This document shows positions 8,836-17,785 of a stretch of 64,000 bases of DNA, one piece after another. The notes under the pieces were generated by a model. It saw only the letters and a program-made list of their open reading frames with translations. It made no database searches and was not told the DNA's origin. The translations under genes were made by a program, and so were the position numbers. How positions within the stretch are numbered: position 1 is the first letter of the stretch; each line of letters starts with the position of its first letter. The stretch comes from Devosia litorisediminis (GTDB lineage Bacteria; Pseudomonadota; Alphaproteobacteria; Rhizobiales; Devosiaceae), in NCBI RefSeq assembly GCF_018334155.1, contig NZ_JAGXTP010000004.1, forward strand, positions 91,222-155,221. Reading direction: 5' to 3'.

Positions 8836-8931
8836 CGTCAGGACAACCCGCAAGAGATTTGCCTGTCTCGACATTGCCGGGCCAGTCAGGCTTACTTCGA
8901 CACGTTAGCGTGAAAAGCGAGGAGCCGGGCC

Positions 8932-10587
8932 ATGACTGTTACCCTTCACTTCCACGGTGCGGCTGGCACGGTAACCGGGTCTTGCTATCGCGTTGACCAT
9001 CCCGGCGGCCATTTTCTGGTCGATTGCGGCATGTTCCAGGGCAATCGCACGGTCCGCGCGCTCAACCTCAAGCCGACCCCCTTCGATGTCAAATCTATCG
9101 ATTTCCTGCTGCTCACCCACGCCCATATCGACCATGTCGGCCTGCTGCCCAAGCTGTATGCCGAAGGCTGGCGCGGATCGACCTGGATGACCGAACCCAC
9201 GGCCGGTCTGCTCGAATACATGCTGCCCGACAGTGCCGGTATTCAGGAAAGCGAAGCCGAGCGCGAAACCCGCAAGCGCAGCCGGCGCGGCGACGAACCC
9301 GTCAAGCCGCTTTACACCAAGGCCGACGCCGACGAGGCGCTCAAGCACCGCCAGACCTGTGCCTATGAAAACTGGATCGAGCCGGGCCCGGGCGTACGCG
9401 CCCGCTACTGGAATGCCGGCCACATCATCGGTTCGGCCTCGATCGAGATTGAGGTGATGGATGGTGACACGCCGGTGCGGCTGATGTTCTCGGGCGATAT
9501 CGGCCCCGACGAGAAGGTGTTTTACAAGGAGCCCGACGCGCCGGCTGGCTTTGACTACATTGTCTGCGAATCCACCTATGGCGGTCGTGACCGCGACGAT
9601 TATACCCTGCTGCAGCGCCGCGAAGTGCTCAAGGCCGAGATCAACGAGGCGCTGGGTCGCGGTGGCAATCTGATCATTCCCACCTTCGCCGTCGAGCGCA
9701 GCCAGGAATTGCTGCACGACATTGGCTATCTCATCAAGACCGGCGAGATCGACCCCAAGCTGGTGTTTCTCGACAGCCCGCTCGCCAGCAAAGTCACCAG
9801 CGTCTATCGCAAATACGCCAAGATGTTCGACGACGTCGAACTGGGCGCCGACGAGCTGTTCAACGATCCACGCTTCCGCATCATCGAGGCGGTCGAGGAT
9901 TCCAAGGCCATCAATACCATTCGCGGCGGCGCCATCATCATGAGCGCTTCGGGCATGTGCGATGCCGGGCGTATCAAGCACCATCTGCGCAACAATCTGA
10001 TCCGCCGCAACGCTACCGTCCTGTTTGTGGGCTATCAGGCGCCCGGCACGCTGGGCCATGTCATTCTGACAGGGGCCAAGCAGGCCCGAATTCACGGCTC
10101 GGTCGTACCGATCCGCGCCAATATCCGCTCGCTGGGCAATTATTCAGCCCATGCCGACCACTCCGAACTGATGGACTGGATCACCGCGCGCCTGCCCGCC
10201 CATGGCGCGATCTTTCTCAGCCATGGCGAAGATGAGGAGCGCCTGGCGCTGCGCAAGGCGCTGATGGCCACCGGCCTGGGCGGCGACCAGATCATCCTGC
10301 CCCAGCTTGATGACTATTTCGAACTGACCGCAACCGGCGTCACCGGCAAGGCCGCGGCGACCACGCCACGCATCGATCCCAATCAGGTCCATTCGGACTG
10401 GCACAATGCCTTTTCCGATTTCACCATCCGGCTCAGCCAGCGGCTGGCCGAGGGCAGTGACGAGGAAAAGCTGGCACTGATGCAGGCGCTGCAGGCCGAA
10501 CTGTCCACGCTGGGTGTGGCGCCATCACCGGCCCATCGCGAAACCGCCATTACCCCTGTGGAGCATGAGCTGGACGGCCAGGCCTGA
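8932..10587 (+). CDS. MBL-fold/beta-CASP RNA-processing exonuclease-like protein
   Basis: A 551-residue metallo-beta-lactamase-fold protein with the beta-CASP insertion, of the CPSF-73/YSH1-like RNA nuclease group. The zinc motif LLTHAHIDHVGLLPKL is near residue 62, DSPLASKVT marks the CASP domain, and SGMCDAGRIKHHL plus NYSAHADHSELMDW are conserved C-terminal metal and RNA motifs. A GAGGAG element precedes the ATG at 8932. Bacterial members are annotated as RNA-specificity-domain hydrolases; the cellular substrate is unknown. Its last 38 bases overlap the convergent MFS gene. Confidence 0.9.
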   Translation: MTVTLHFHGAAGTVTGSCYRVDHPGGHFLVDCGMFQGNRTVRALNLKPTPFDVKSIDFLLLTHAHIDHVGLLPKLYAEGWRGSTWMTEPTAGLLEYMLPDSAGIQESEAERETRKRSRRGDEPVKPLYTKADADEALKHRQTCAYENWIEPGPGVRARYWNAGHIIGSASIEIEVMDGDTPVRLMFSGDIGPDEKVFYKEPDAPAGFDYIVCESTYGGRDRDDYTLLQRREVLKAEINEALGRGGNLIIPTFAVERSQELLHDIGYLIKTGEIDPKLVFLDSPLASKVTSVYRKYAKMFDDVELGADELFNDPRFRIIEAVEDSKAINTIRGGAIIMSASGMCDAGRIKHHLRNNLIRRNATVLFVGYQAPGTLGHVILTGAKQARIHGSVVPIRANIRSLGNYSAHADHSELMDWITARLPAHGAIFLSHGEDEERLALRKALMATGLGGDQIILPQLDDYFELTATGVTGKAAATTPRIDPNQVHSDWHNAFSDFTIRLSQRLAEGSDEEKLALMQALQAELSTLGVAPSPAHRETAITPVEHELDGQA

Positions 10588-11713
10588 GCCGCCCGGCCAT
10601 CAGCCACGACAGGACCAGCAGCGGCAGCAGCATGGCAAAGGCACTGCGAATGCCAAAGCCCTCGGCCACGGTGCCGATCAGCACCGGCGCGCCCAGATTG
10701 ACCAGTTGGAAGATCAGTGTGGTCGCCGCCACATTTTCCGAGGCCGGCCGGTCGCCCAGCCGCGCGGCGGCGGACAGGGTCAAGGGGAACAGCACACAGA
10801 TGCCCACCCCTACCAGCCCGAACCCTGCCAGCGCGCTGGCCGCGTTGGGGGAAGCCACCAGCAGCACCATGCCCACCAGCGCCACCGCCGAGAGCGTGCG
10901 GGCCACCCGGACCGGGCCGAACCGGTCGATCCAGCGATCCGCCACCAGTCGGCCAATGGCCATGGTCAACAGCAGGGCCGGCAGTGCCAGCGATTCAATC
11001 CAGGCGGCAACCTCGAAATTGTCGCGCAGATAGATGATCGACCAGCTGCGCGACGCACCTTCGGTCAGCGCCGCCCCCAGGCCAAAGGCCACCAGCCCCA
11101 TGGTGGCCCAACTGGGCCAGGCTAGCCGCTTCCTGCCGGCGCCGGCATGGGCACGCGGCGGCACGATGGGCATGGGCACAACAATGATCAGCAGCAGCGC
11201 GATCGTCACCGGCGCCAGCGCCCACATGTGCAGCGCCGGTGAGACATCGAAACCGCGCAGCGCCGCGCCCAGCAGCGAGGTGAGCAGAAACCCCACGCTC
11301 CAGGCGCCGTGACAGCGGTTCATGATGCGCTGTTCGGTCGCCGCCTCGATGCGGTCGGCCTCCACATTGATGGCGATATTGGTCAGCGAAAAACCAATGC
11401 CGTTGATCATCAGCAGCACGAACAGCGCCACGGGATGCAGCAGCACCGTGATCAGCGCCGCCGAGATGATGGCCACCGGCAGCACGCCGAGAATGACAGC
11501 GCGCGGCCCGAACCGCTCGATCACCCGGCTGGAGAACAGGAAGGTGCCCAGCGCGCCCACTGCGGGGCCCATCAGCACCAGCCCGAGCTGGGATTCGCTG
11601 AGCCCCACCAGCAGCTGGATATCGGGAATGCGCGTATGAATAGCACCAATGGCCAGGGCATGAACGAAGAACAGCGCAATGATGCGCCAGCGGGCAATGG
11701 GCATGGGACTCAC
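10550..11713 (-). CDS. MFS transporter (third of three paralogues)
   Basis: A 387-residue, roughly 12-helix major facilitator protein. The N-terminus carries the HTRIPDIQLLVGLSESQLGLVLMGP-type block shared with the genes at 12167 and 13387, as in YbjJ-like permeases. A GTG start at 11713 overlaps the mmcB stop by four bases (GTGA), which points to translational coupling; an ATG at 11704 is the alternative. It is the last gene of a four-gene minus-strand operon. Its 3' end overlaps the convergent nuclease-like gene by 38 bases. The substrate is unknown. Confidence 0.88.
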   Translation of the reverse strand: MSPMPIARWRIIALFFVHALAIGAIHTRIPDIQLLVGLSESQLGLVLMGPAVGALGTFLFSSRVIERFGPRAVILGVLPVAIISAALITVLLHPVALFVLLMINGIGFSLTNIAINVEADRIEAATEQRIMNRCHGAWSVGFLLTSLLGAALRGFDVSPALHMWALAPVTIALLLIIVVPMPIVPPRAHAGAGRKRLAWPSWATMGLVAFGLGAALTEGASRSWSIIYLRDNFEVAAWIESLALPALLLTMAIGRLVADRWIDRFGPVRVARTLSAVALVGMVLLVASPNAASALAGFGLVGVGICVLFPLTLSAAARLGDRPASENVAATTLIFQLVNLGAPVLIGTVAEGFGIRSAFAMLLPLLVLSWLMAGRLRPGRPAHAPQG

Positions 11714-12174
11714 TTCGGACCAGGGTCCATCAAGGCGTGGATACGGTCCGCGCCAAGGCGGGCCAGCTTGAGCGTCAACGCCTTGCGGCGGGCTGGCGCC
11801 AGGGGCGTATTGGGGCTGTCGCGCAAAATGGCGCCGTCATGGCCATCGGCCACGATCAGCCCCTCGCTTTGCGGAAAGATATCGGCGTCCAGCTCGGGCG
11901 GCTTGGCAAAAAAGAACTTGTCGGAGAAGTCGCGATATTCCGGCCATTTCCTGTCGACCTGGAAATCGATCAGGCTCGACTTGATTTCAACGATCCAGAT
12001 TTCCCCCTTGGGGCCGATTCCCAGCACGTCGGCCCGTCGACCGCTTTTCAGCGTCACTTCGGCAAAGCACGCCATGTCAAAACTCTCGCGCAGCAGTCGC
12101 ATCACCCCGCGCTGCACCCGCAGCGCGGTGGCCGATTGGCGCAAATCGACAATAGGCGGCAGATCCTCAGCCAT
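11710..12174 (-). CDS. mmcB: MmcB family DNA repair protein
   Basis: A 154-residue protein of the MmcB (DUF4) family with a PD-(D/E)xK nuclease-like core: RADVLGIGPKGEIWIVEIKSS (about 61-81). In Caulobacter, MmcB is DNA-damage induced and acts in mutagenesis and repair. The ATG at 12174 lies eight bases inside the preceding MFS gene, and the stop overlaps the next MFS gene by four bases, so it is translated from a transporter mRNA. Isolation inside a transporter operon is unusual. No LexA-type box was identified upstream. Confidence 0.88.
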   Translation of the reverse strand: MAEDLPPIVDLRQSATALRVQRGVMRLLRESFDMACFAEVTLKSGRRADVLGIGPKGEIWIVEIKSSLIDFQVDRKWPEYRDFSDKFFFAKPPELDADIFPQSEGLIVADGHDGAILRDSPNTPLAPARRKALTLKLARLGADRIHALMDPGPK

Positions 12175-13390
12175 GCGGTGGCAGCGGCTCGGGCGCCAAC
12201 CCGCTCGCGTCCGCCAGCTTGCGATCCCCCAGCGCAAAGCTCGAGGCCCACAGACCGGCCGCCAACAAGGGCAGGCAAACCAGATATGAGGCGCGTATGT
12301 TGATAAACTCGGCAACAAAGCCGAGCAGTGGCGGCGCCAGGAAGAACACCACGACGCTTACCTGCCCGATGGCGGCGACGTTGACGGCGGCGGGTCGGTC
12401 GGTCCGTTGCGCGGCCGCCGATACGGCGAGCGGGTAGACTGCCGAGCAGCCGGCCCCCATCAGCGCAAAACCCAGCAATGCCAGTTCGGGAACCGGTGTC
12501 AGCCCGATCAGCAACGCGCCCAGGCTCGCCGCGGTCAGCATGCCCATGGCGACCTTGCGCGGGCCGTAGCGGCGAACAATAGGATCGGCGCCAAGGCGCA
12601 TCACGGCCATGAAGAAGGCGAACAGAGCCAGCCCCATGCCCCCCACCAGCGGTTCGACGGCAAACACGTCGCGCATATAGATGGCTGACCAGTCGATACC
12701 GGCGCCCTCGACAAGAAACGCCGAAAACCCGATGAGACAGAGCGGCAGCAGACCACGATTTGGAAACGCAAAGCGTTGCCCGGCGGCCTCAGTCTGGCTG
12801 CGCGCGGTCTTTGGCGTGTTGGTCGCCCCATAGATCAGATAACCCGCCGCGGTGATCACGATGAGGGCGACCAGTCCGAGGTGAAGTCCAGCCGACACGT
12901 CCGACTGCCGGATCACGGCACCGAACAGCGCGGTAATGAAGAAGCCGACACTCCAAAACCCATGCGCGCGGTTCATGTAATGCCCGCCGGTATGGGTTTC
13001 GAGACGGTCAATCTCCACATTAAGGTTGATCTCCAGCGCCCCCACCAAAAGCCCGACAGTCACCAGCACGGCAAAGACGGCCGGGGCGTTGGGAAGCCAA
13101 GGAATGGTGGAGATCAGGATCGCTGGCCCCAGCGTGGTGAAAAAGGCCGTGAGCCGAAACCCCAGTTTCTCGACAATGGGCGATCCCACGGTCAGCGAAA
13201 TCAATGAGCCCAGCGCCATCCCGGTCATGGTCAGGCCCAATTGGCCTTCGCTGACCCCCAGATGGGTCTGGATGTCGGGCAGGCGGGCCATCAAGGCGCC
13301 AATCGTCGCCGCAAAGAAGAAGAAGCATGCATAGATGCGGTGTTGCGGCGCGATGGTCAGCCGCGCCATGCCAGGGGGGCCAGAGCTCAT
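12167..13390 (-). CDS. MFS transporter (second of three paralogues)
   Basis: A 407-residue major facilitator with about 12 membrane helices. The start ATG at 13390 overlaps the stop of the preceding MFS gene (ATGA), and its stop overlaps mmcB by eight bases. It shares GADWSAIYMRD-like (AGIDWSAIYMRDVF) and MNRAHGFWSVGFF blocks with the gene at 13387-14559, showing that they are duplicates that have diverged. The substrate is unknown; YbjJ-like relatives are poorly characterised. Confidence 0.9.
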   Translation of the reverse strand: MSSGPPGMARLTIAPQHRIYACFFFFAATIGALMARLPDIQTHLGVSEGQLGLTMTGMALGSLISLTVGSPIVEKLGFRLTAFFTTLGPAILISTIPWLPNAPAVFAVLVTVGLLVGALEINLNVEIDRLETHTGGHYMNRAHGFWSVGFFITALFGAVIRQSDVSAGLHLGLVALIVITAAGYLIYGATNTPKTARSQTEAAGQRFAFPNRGLLPLCLIGFSAFLVEGAGIDWSAIYMRDVFAVEPLVGGMGLALFAFFMAVMRLGADPIVRRYGPRKVAMGMLTAASLGALLIGLTPVPELALLGFALMGAGCSAVYPLAVSAAAQRTDRPAAVNVAAIGQVSVVVFFLAPPLLGFVAEFINIRASYLVCLPLLAAGLWASSFALGDRKLADASGLAPEPLPPHG

Positions 13391-14559
13391 TGTGCCGGCA
13401 CCGCCTTGGGCGGCCGTGACCCCAGCGCGCTGGCGGTAATCAGGCTCAGGACAATAAGCGGAAGGCCAATGCCAAAGGCCCAGCGAATGCCGAAATGCTC
13501 GGCCACATAACCCAGCAGCGGTGGTCCGAGCAGGAAGCCGACAAATGAGATTTGCGCCAGCGCCGCCACATTGACCGCCGCCGAGCGGTCGGTGCGCTGT
13601 GCCGCCGCTGACATGGCCAACGGAAAGATCGCGCTGGTGCCAACGCCCATCAGCGCCAGGCCGACATAGGCGAGCCACTGATAGGGGCTGACAAAGACCA
13701 GCACAGTGCCGATGCCCAGAATGGTCAGCAGGGTCCGCGCCACAATGGTCGGGCTGGAGCGATCAACGAATTTGTCGGCAAAGAACCGGGTAACCGCCTG
13801 GGCACCAGCACCCAGCGCCACGGCAAAACCGGCCCAGAACGGATCGGCCATGAATACGTCGCGCATATAGATGGCGGACCAGTCAATGCCGGCCCCTTCC
13901 ATCACCACGGCCGAAAAGGTGACACAGACCAGCACCAGAATGGCCAGCGTCGGGCGGGCAAAGCGGGGACCGCTATCGGTTGCGGTACTGACACGATGCC
14001 GGGCGGCCTCGAACCGGCCCAGCACCACCACGGTGGCCAGTGTCACCACCGGCACCATGATGGCCAGATGCCATTGCGGCGAGATACCGGCCTGGGCAAC
14101 CAGCGCGCCAACCATGCCGGCGCTGAAAAAGCCGAAGCTCCAGAAGGCGTGCGCCCGGTTCATGATGCGGAAGCCCACGGCATGCTCGACCCGGTCGGCC
14201 TCAAGATTGACGATCAGCTCGATGCAGCCAATCGTGGCCCCCACCGGCACCAGCAGCACAAACAGCGTCAGCGGCGATGGCGCGAGCACCGCGATTGCAT
14301 AGAGCACGGCCAGCAGCGGCAAGGCGCCCAGCAGCGCGCGGCGATAGCCGATTCGCTCCAGAAACGGGCCGGCAAAGGTCAGCGACAGCAGGGTGCCCAG
14401 CGCAGCGCCGATCAGCGAAAGCCCCAGTGCGCCTTCGCCCACGCCCATGGCCTCCTGAATGGCCGGCAGGCGCGGATAGATGCTGCCCATGCAAAACGAA
14501 TAAATATAGAACGCGGCGAACACGCGTATCTGTGGCGCCAGCTTGAGGCCGAAATTCAT
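13387..14559 (-). CDS. MFS transporter (first of three paralogues)
   Basis: A 390-residue major facilitator that opens a four-gene minus-strand operon. It contains IYPRLPAIQEAMGVGEGALGL near the N-terminus, MNRAHAFWSFGFF in mid-protein and GAGIDWSAIYMRDVF before the second six-helix bundle. All three blocks recur in the next gene. Its ATG at 14559 is followed 1.17 kb later by an ATGA overlap with the second copy. The promoter presumably lies in the 112-base gap 14560-14671, where I see no clear motif. Confidence 0.9.
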   Translation of the reverse strand: MNFGLKLAPQIRVFAAFYIYSFCMGSIYPRLPAIQEAMGVGEGALGLSLIGAALGTLLSLTFAGPFLERIGYRRALLGALPLLAVLYAIAVLAPSPLTLFVLLVPVGATIGCIELIVNLEADRVEHAVGFRIMNRAHAFWSFGFFSAGMVGALVAQAGISPQWHLAIMVPVVTLATVVVLGRFEAARHRVSTATDSGPRFARPTLAILVLVCVTFSAVVMEGAGIDWSAIYMRDVFMADPFWAGFAVALGAGAQAVTRFFADKFVDRSSPTIVARTLLTILGIGTVLVFVSPYQWLAYVGLALMGVGTSAIFPLAMSAAAQRTDRSAAVNVAALAQISFVGFLLGPPLLGYVAEHFGIRWAFGIGLPLIVLSLITASALGSRPPKAVPAQ

Positions 14560-14671
14560 GGAAGACTACTCGTGAGGCTGATTTGCGGCTGCACGCTATG
14601 CCAAATCGGGCCCTAGGGAAAGCAGCGGTGCAAACGTTTCTTCCTGCAACAATAACGTTGCACCAGCATCG

Positions 14672-15253
14672 TCAGGCCCGGGCTGAAACGAGCGTGCGGC
14701 GCGGATTGTGCTCGACGAACTCATCGCGCACCACATTCACCCCGGTGCTCAGATTGCGGATGATGTCGAGGCGCCGGAACTGCCCGCCCTTGCGATTGTC
14801 TGCCGGGGTGTTGCGGGCGCTCACCCGGCCACGGCGATCCGGTCCGAAATAGCCCAGCGTTTCATAATAGGTAAACTGCGTGCCGATCTGGCGATTGATC
14901 CGCTCCATCACCCGGCTGCGGGTGAAGGGCATGGTGACCACATCGTCAAAGCCCATATTGATGCAGCGCGTTATGGTCTCGACTGACGGACTTTCGGAAA
15001 AATAGATCAGTGGCGAAAAACGCAGCCTGCGGCTGGCAGAAAACCGGATCGCCTCGGCCACATCACGCAGCGCACTCACATCGGGCACGGCCGCGAACAG
15101 GAAATAGCACACGGGCGTGCGGCTGACCTGCTGCTCGGCCTGGGGCACGCCGCCATAGGGCTGCACCGTTCCGAAATTGAGCCGTCGGGCCATTTCGCTC
15201 AGTCCCGCACCCGCCCCGTCACTGGGTCCCACAACATAGACTGTTGGCTTCAT
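14672..15253 (-). CDS. Receiver-like protein lacking the phosphorylation site
   Basis: A 193-residue protein that folds like a response-regulator receiver in its first 125 residues (MKPTVYVVGPSD start, RFSPLIYFSESPSVETI, CINMGFDDVVTMPFTRSRVMERI). The central acceptor position reads FLFAAVPD, without a clear Asp, and the conserved Lys is replaced in VVTMPF. The C-terminal 60 residues are basic with no recognisable output domain. It is probably a pseudo-receiver acting by protein contact. Identity beyond that is uncertain. Confidence 0.7.
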   Translation of the reverse strand: MKPTVYVVGPSDGAGAGLSEMARRLNFGTVQPYGGVPQAEQQVSRTPVCYFLFAAVPDVSALRDVAEAIRFSASRRLRFSPLIYFSESPSVETITRCINMGFDDVVTMPFTRSRVMERINRQIGTQFTYYETLGYFGPDRRGRVSARNTPADNRKGGQFRRLDIIRNLSTGVNVVRDEFVEHNPRRTLVSARA

Positions 15254-15331
15254 GCCGCACGTCTCCTCCGCATTCCCGAAGCCAGTCTAGCCGCGGAATA
15301 CTAAAGTGAGCCTAAAGACTGGCAATAAAGC

Positions 15332-15372
15332 AGAAAAACGAAAAACGGGCCGCCCCTTTCGAGGTCGGCCCG
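15332..15372 (-). terminator. Rho-independent terminator after the rlpA-like gene
   Basis: GGGCCGCCC (15347-15355) pairs with GGTCGGCCC (15363-15371) with one mismatch, and the minus-strand transcript continues into GTTTTTCGTTTTTC. It lies 28 bases past the stop of the rlpA-like gene at 15400. Confidence 0.7.
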
Positions 15373-15399
15373 CAATACAATCAGGTCTGATTGCAGTAT

Positions 15400-15753
15400 T
15401 CAGAGCTGGCTGATGCACACCGATGTGACGCCGCGATTGCGGAAGCCGAGCTTGGTGGCAGCGGCCTTGGACAGATCGATGATGCGCTTGCCGACAAACG
15501 GGCCGCGATCATTGATGGTCACTTCGATTTCTCGACCAGTACGCTGATCGGTAACTTTGACCTTGGTGCCGAAGGGCAGGGAGCGATGGGCAGCGGTCAT
15601 GGCGTTTTCATTGAAGATTTCGCCTGATGCGGCGGTCTTTCCATTGAACCCAGGACCGTACCAGGAGGCGCCGCCACATTGGGCATAGGCTGCAGTGGAA
15701 ACAGAGAACAGGACGGCAGCAAGGGCGGCGACGGATACGGCTTTTTTAATCAA
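15400..15753 (-). CDS. RlpA-like double-psi beta-barrel protein
   Basis: A 117-residue exported protein: signal peptide 1-24 (KKAVSVAALAAVLFSVSTAAYA), then a minimal RlpA/DPBB domain (GGASWYGPGFNGKTAASGE, HRSLPFGTKVKVT, VTINDRGPFVGKRIIDLSKAAATKLGF). RlpA proteins are septal lytic transglycosylases acting on denuded glycan strands. There is no SPOR domain, so septal targeting may differ. An in-frame TGA lies four codons upstream and no ATG precedes the signal peptide, so the start must be TTG at 15753 (or the following ATT). Confidence 0.85.
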   Translation of the reverse strand: MIKKAVSVAALAAVLFSVSTAAYAQCGGASWYGPGFNGKTAASGEIFNENAMTAAHRSLPFGTKVKVTDQRTGREIEVTINDRGPFVGKRIIDLSKAAATKLGFRNRGVTSVCISQL

Positions 15754-16202
15754 GACAGGAACTCACGAAGTTGGTGTTGGCCGCTGCCTAATCCAGCCCG
15801 CAGGCCAGAATGTGCCCGAATTGGTCACAACTGGCCTCGATCATGGAACTGTTGCCCATGTGCCGCAGTGATTGCCGCCTTGATCGCGCCATAGTCAGCC
15901 CGGTCTCGCCAATATTGGAGAAACTGAATCCGTGATTGTTGGAATTCTCGGAACGAGATCGACCCGATTTTTTAAATCGAGGATTCATCTTGCGCGGTGT
16001 GCCCATGAAGCCACAGTTCCCACCCGACTGGCCGGGACAGGCCGGTTTTGCCGGGTTCCGTGAAAAATGGCCGGCTGTTTTGGCCGTGGATGGCTTTTTA
16101 TGGCGCGATTGTGGCGCCCGTCGCGTCGCCCGAATTGTGCAGTTGCGATAACGTTTTGCCAATCACTTGGGTGTCACACTGCGCCTGCTTAGGACGCAGG
16201 CA
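15754..16202. other. 449-base intergenic region without a convincing gene
   Basis: The stretch between the divergent RlpA-like and GGDEF genes holds only short open frames on both strands with no recognisable domain or good ribosome site. It contains a perfect AT-rich 6-3-6 inverted repeat at 15965-15979 (CGATTT-TTT-AAATCG), and must contain both divergent promoters. A small RNA here cannot be excluded. Confidence 0.5.
15965..15979. repeat. AT-rich inverted repeat CGATTT-TTT-AAATCG
   Basis: A perfect 6-3-6 inverted repeat in the middle of a long divergent intergenic region, seen directly. The T/A tract could act as an operator or as a short bidirectional termination signal. No match to a known regulator is claimed. 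Confidence 0.45.
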
Positions 16203-17276
16203 ATGAATTTAGACTGGACTCACCGTCTTCGGGTGTCGCGCAAAACAGCGCCGGCCACGATGGACGAGCATCATGCAATGAGAACAATTGGCCGGCTATT
16301 GGTGATTTCCATCACCACGCTGGTGGTTAGTTGTGTCGTAATGCTGACGACCGGACAGATGGTCAAAGGGATTTACGAACAGACGACCGCCGAGGCCGAG
16401 CACGTTCGCGCGGCCAATGGCATTGACCTGCTGGTCAGCCAGTTCGGTCCGCTCACCCCCGAGGGGGCCGAAACCATCGGTCGCATCGCCGGGCTGAAAA
16501 ACGCCTATCTCTCGCAAACCGCGCCCACGGCGCCCGATCTGAGAATGATCCCCTTGCTGGGCGAACAGGCGGTGTCGGGCAGCTATCTGGTCTGGACTGA
16601 AAACTCCTTCGGCAACGACATGTTCAAGCTGTTTGCGCCGATCCGGTTGCCCACCGTATCGATCATGCTGCTGATCGTGATCGGCATGATGGTCTATGTA
16701 CACCGGCTGGTCAGTGACATCGAGCGCCAGCGCCGCCTTGCGCATCGCCAGTCACGCACAGATGTGGTGACCGGACTGGATAACCGCCTAGCCTTTGAAA
16801 CCGCCATTGGCAGGCTGAGCCAGGCCGGTACGCCCTTTGGCATTGTCATCATCGACCTTGACCTGTTCAAGGCGGTCAATGATGCGCTGGGCCACGCCGC
16901 GGGCGACATTGTGCTGCGCACCGTGGGACAGCGGCTCGAGGATCTGATGGGCCCCGGTGATCAACTGGCGCGGCTGGGGGGCGATGAATTTGTCATGGTG
17001 CGGGTCAACAAGCCTGACCCTGCGGGCCTGTCGATTCTGGCGCGCGAGTGCATTTTTGCCATCGAGCAGCCGATCGAACTGACCGGTGGACGCAACGTCA
17101 AGGTCGGCGCCAGCCTGGGCATTGTAGCAGCCGGCAGCGGCGACCTGCCGCCCTCAACCTTGCTCGGCGCAGCCGACACCGCGCTTTACCGCGCCAAGGC
17201 CCAGCCCGGCAGCGCTTTCCAGTTTGCCGGTGATTCCCCGGCCAGCGCCGATCACTGGCATCTGCGCTGCGCCTAG
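16203..17276 (+). CDS. Membrane-anchored diguanylate cyclase (GGDEF)
   Basis: A 357-residue protein with two membrane helices (LLVISITTLVVSCVVML, about 32-48, and VSIMLLIVIGMMVYV, about 150-165) bracketing a roughly 95-residue periplasmic region, then a GGDEF domain. The active-site loop is intact as LARLGGDEFVMV, and IIDLDLFKAVNDALGHAAGD carries the metal and substrate residues. It should make cyclic di-GMP in response to an unknown envelope signal. There is no EAL domain. The start at 16203 is preceded by AGGACGCAGG; an ATG at 16260 is an alternative. Confidence 0.88.
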   Translation: MNLDWTHRLRVSRKTAPATMDEHHAMRTIGRLLVISITTLVVSCVVMLTTGQMVKGIYEQTTAEAEHVRAANGIDLLVSQFGPLTPEGAETIGRIAGLKNAYLSQTAPTAPDLRMIPLLGEQAVSGSYLVWTENSFGNDMFKLFAPIRLPTVSIMLLIVIGMMVYVHRLVSDIERQRRLAHRQSRTDVVTGLDNRLAFETAIGRLSQAGTPFGIVIIDLDLFKAVNDALGHAAGDIVLRTVGQRLEDLMGPGDQLARLGGDEFVMVRVNKPDPAGLSILARECIFAIEQPIELTGGRNVKVGASLGIVAAGSGDLPPSTLLGAADTALYRAKAQPGSAFQFAGDSPASADHWHLRCA

Positions 17277-17285
17277 CCTCTGATC

Positions 17286-17714
17286 CTATCCAACAATCAG
17301 GCGATCAAGGCTCCAGTCACCGGCGCCAGTGGCGATCAGCACCAGCAGCGCGGCCGATAGAAGTGTTTCCGGCGCATAGAGCAGGTTTTCCAGTTTGTGG
17401 ATGCCATGCCCCTTGGCATTCGGCAATGTCACGGTGGCAAAGGCAACCACGCTGATGCCGAGCAGGGCCAGCGCGCTCGGTACGCTCAACAGGCCGACTA
17501 ACAGCGATGCGCCAGCCAGCATTTCGATGACCGAAAGCGGCCGCGCCAAGGCAGCGGGCACGCCTGCCGAGGTCAGCGTCTGCTGCATGCTGTGTGTCCG
17601 GTCGGGTTTGGTGAGCTTGAAATAGCCTGACAGGGCAAACATCAGCCCCACGACCAGCCGCAGCAGCAGCAATACCAAATCGGTCAGTGCGGGAATTTGT
17701 GTCAGCCAGATCAA
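17286..17714 (-). CDS. DoxX family membrane protein
   Basis: A 142-residue four-helix DoxX protein: LLLLRLVVGLMFALSGYFKL, ALARPLSVIEMLAGASLLVGL, ALALLGISVVAFATVTL, LLSAALLVLIATGAG. The family has been linked to oxidoreduction at the membrane, but its biochemistry is poorly defined. No ATG is available. A TTG at 17714 follows GAGGAG at good spacing; a TTG at 17735 is the longer option. It lies 71 bases behind the RutR-like gene on the same strand and may be read from the same promoter. Confidence 0.82.
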   Translation of the reverse strand: MIWLTQIPALTDLVLLLLRLVVGLMFALSGYFKLTKPDRTHSMQQTLTSAGVPAALARPLSVIEMLAGASLLVGLLSVPSALALLGISVVAFATVTLPNAKGHGIHKLENLLYAPETLLSAALLVLIATGAGDWSLDRLIVG

Positions 17715-17785
17715 AACGCGCTCCTCGTGCTGCAAACCAATGCCGCACCGGACGTGATCGTTCCTTGTGGCCTCAGTCAGGCGCG

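Noticed and set aside
15936..16151. 71-codon plus-strand frame before the GGDEF gene
   Set aside because: No ribosome site or family resemblance; probably chance in the same intergenic region.
15788..16162. 124-codon minus-strand frame upstream of the RlpA-like gene
   Set aside because: No recognisable domain, basic low-complexity composition, no ribosome site, and it lies in an AT-richer intergenic region.
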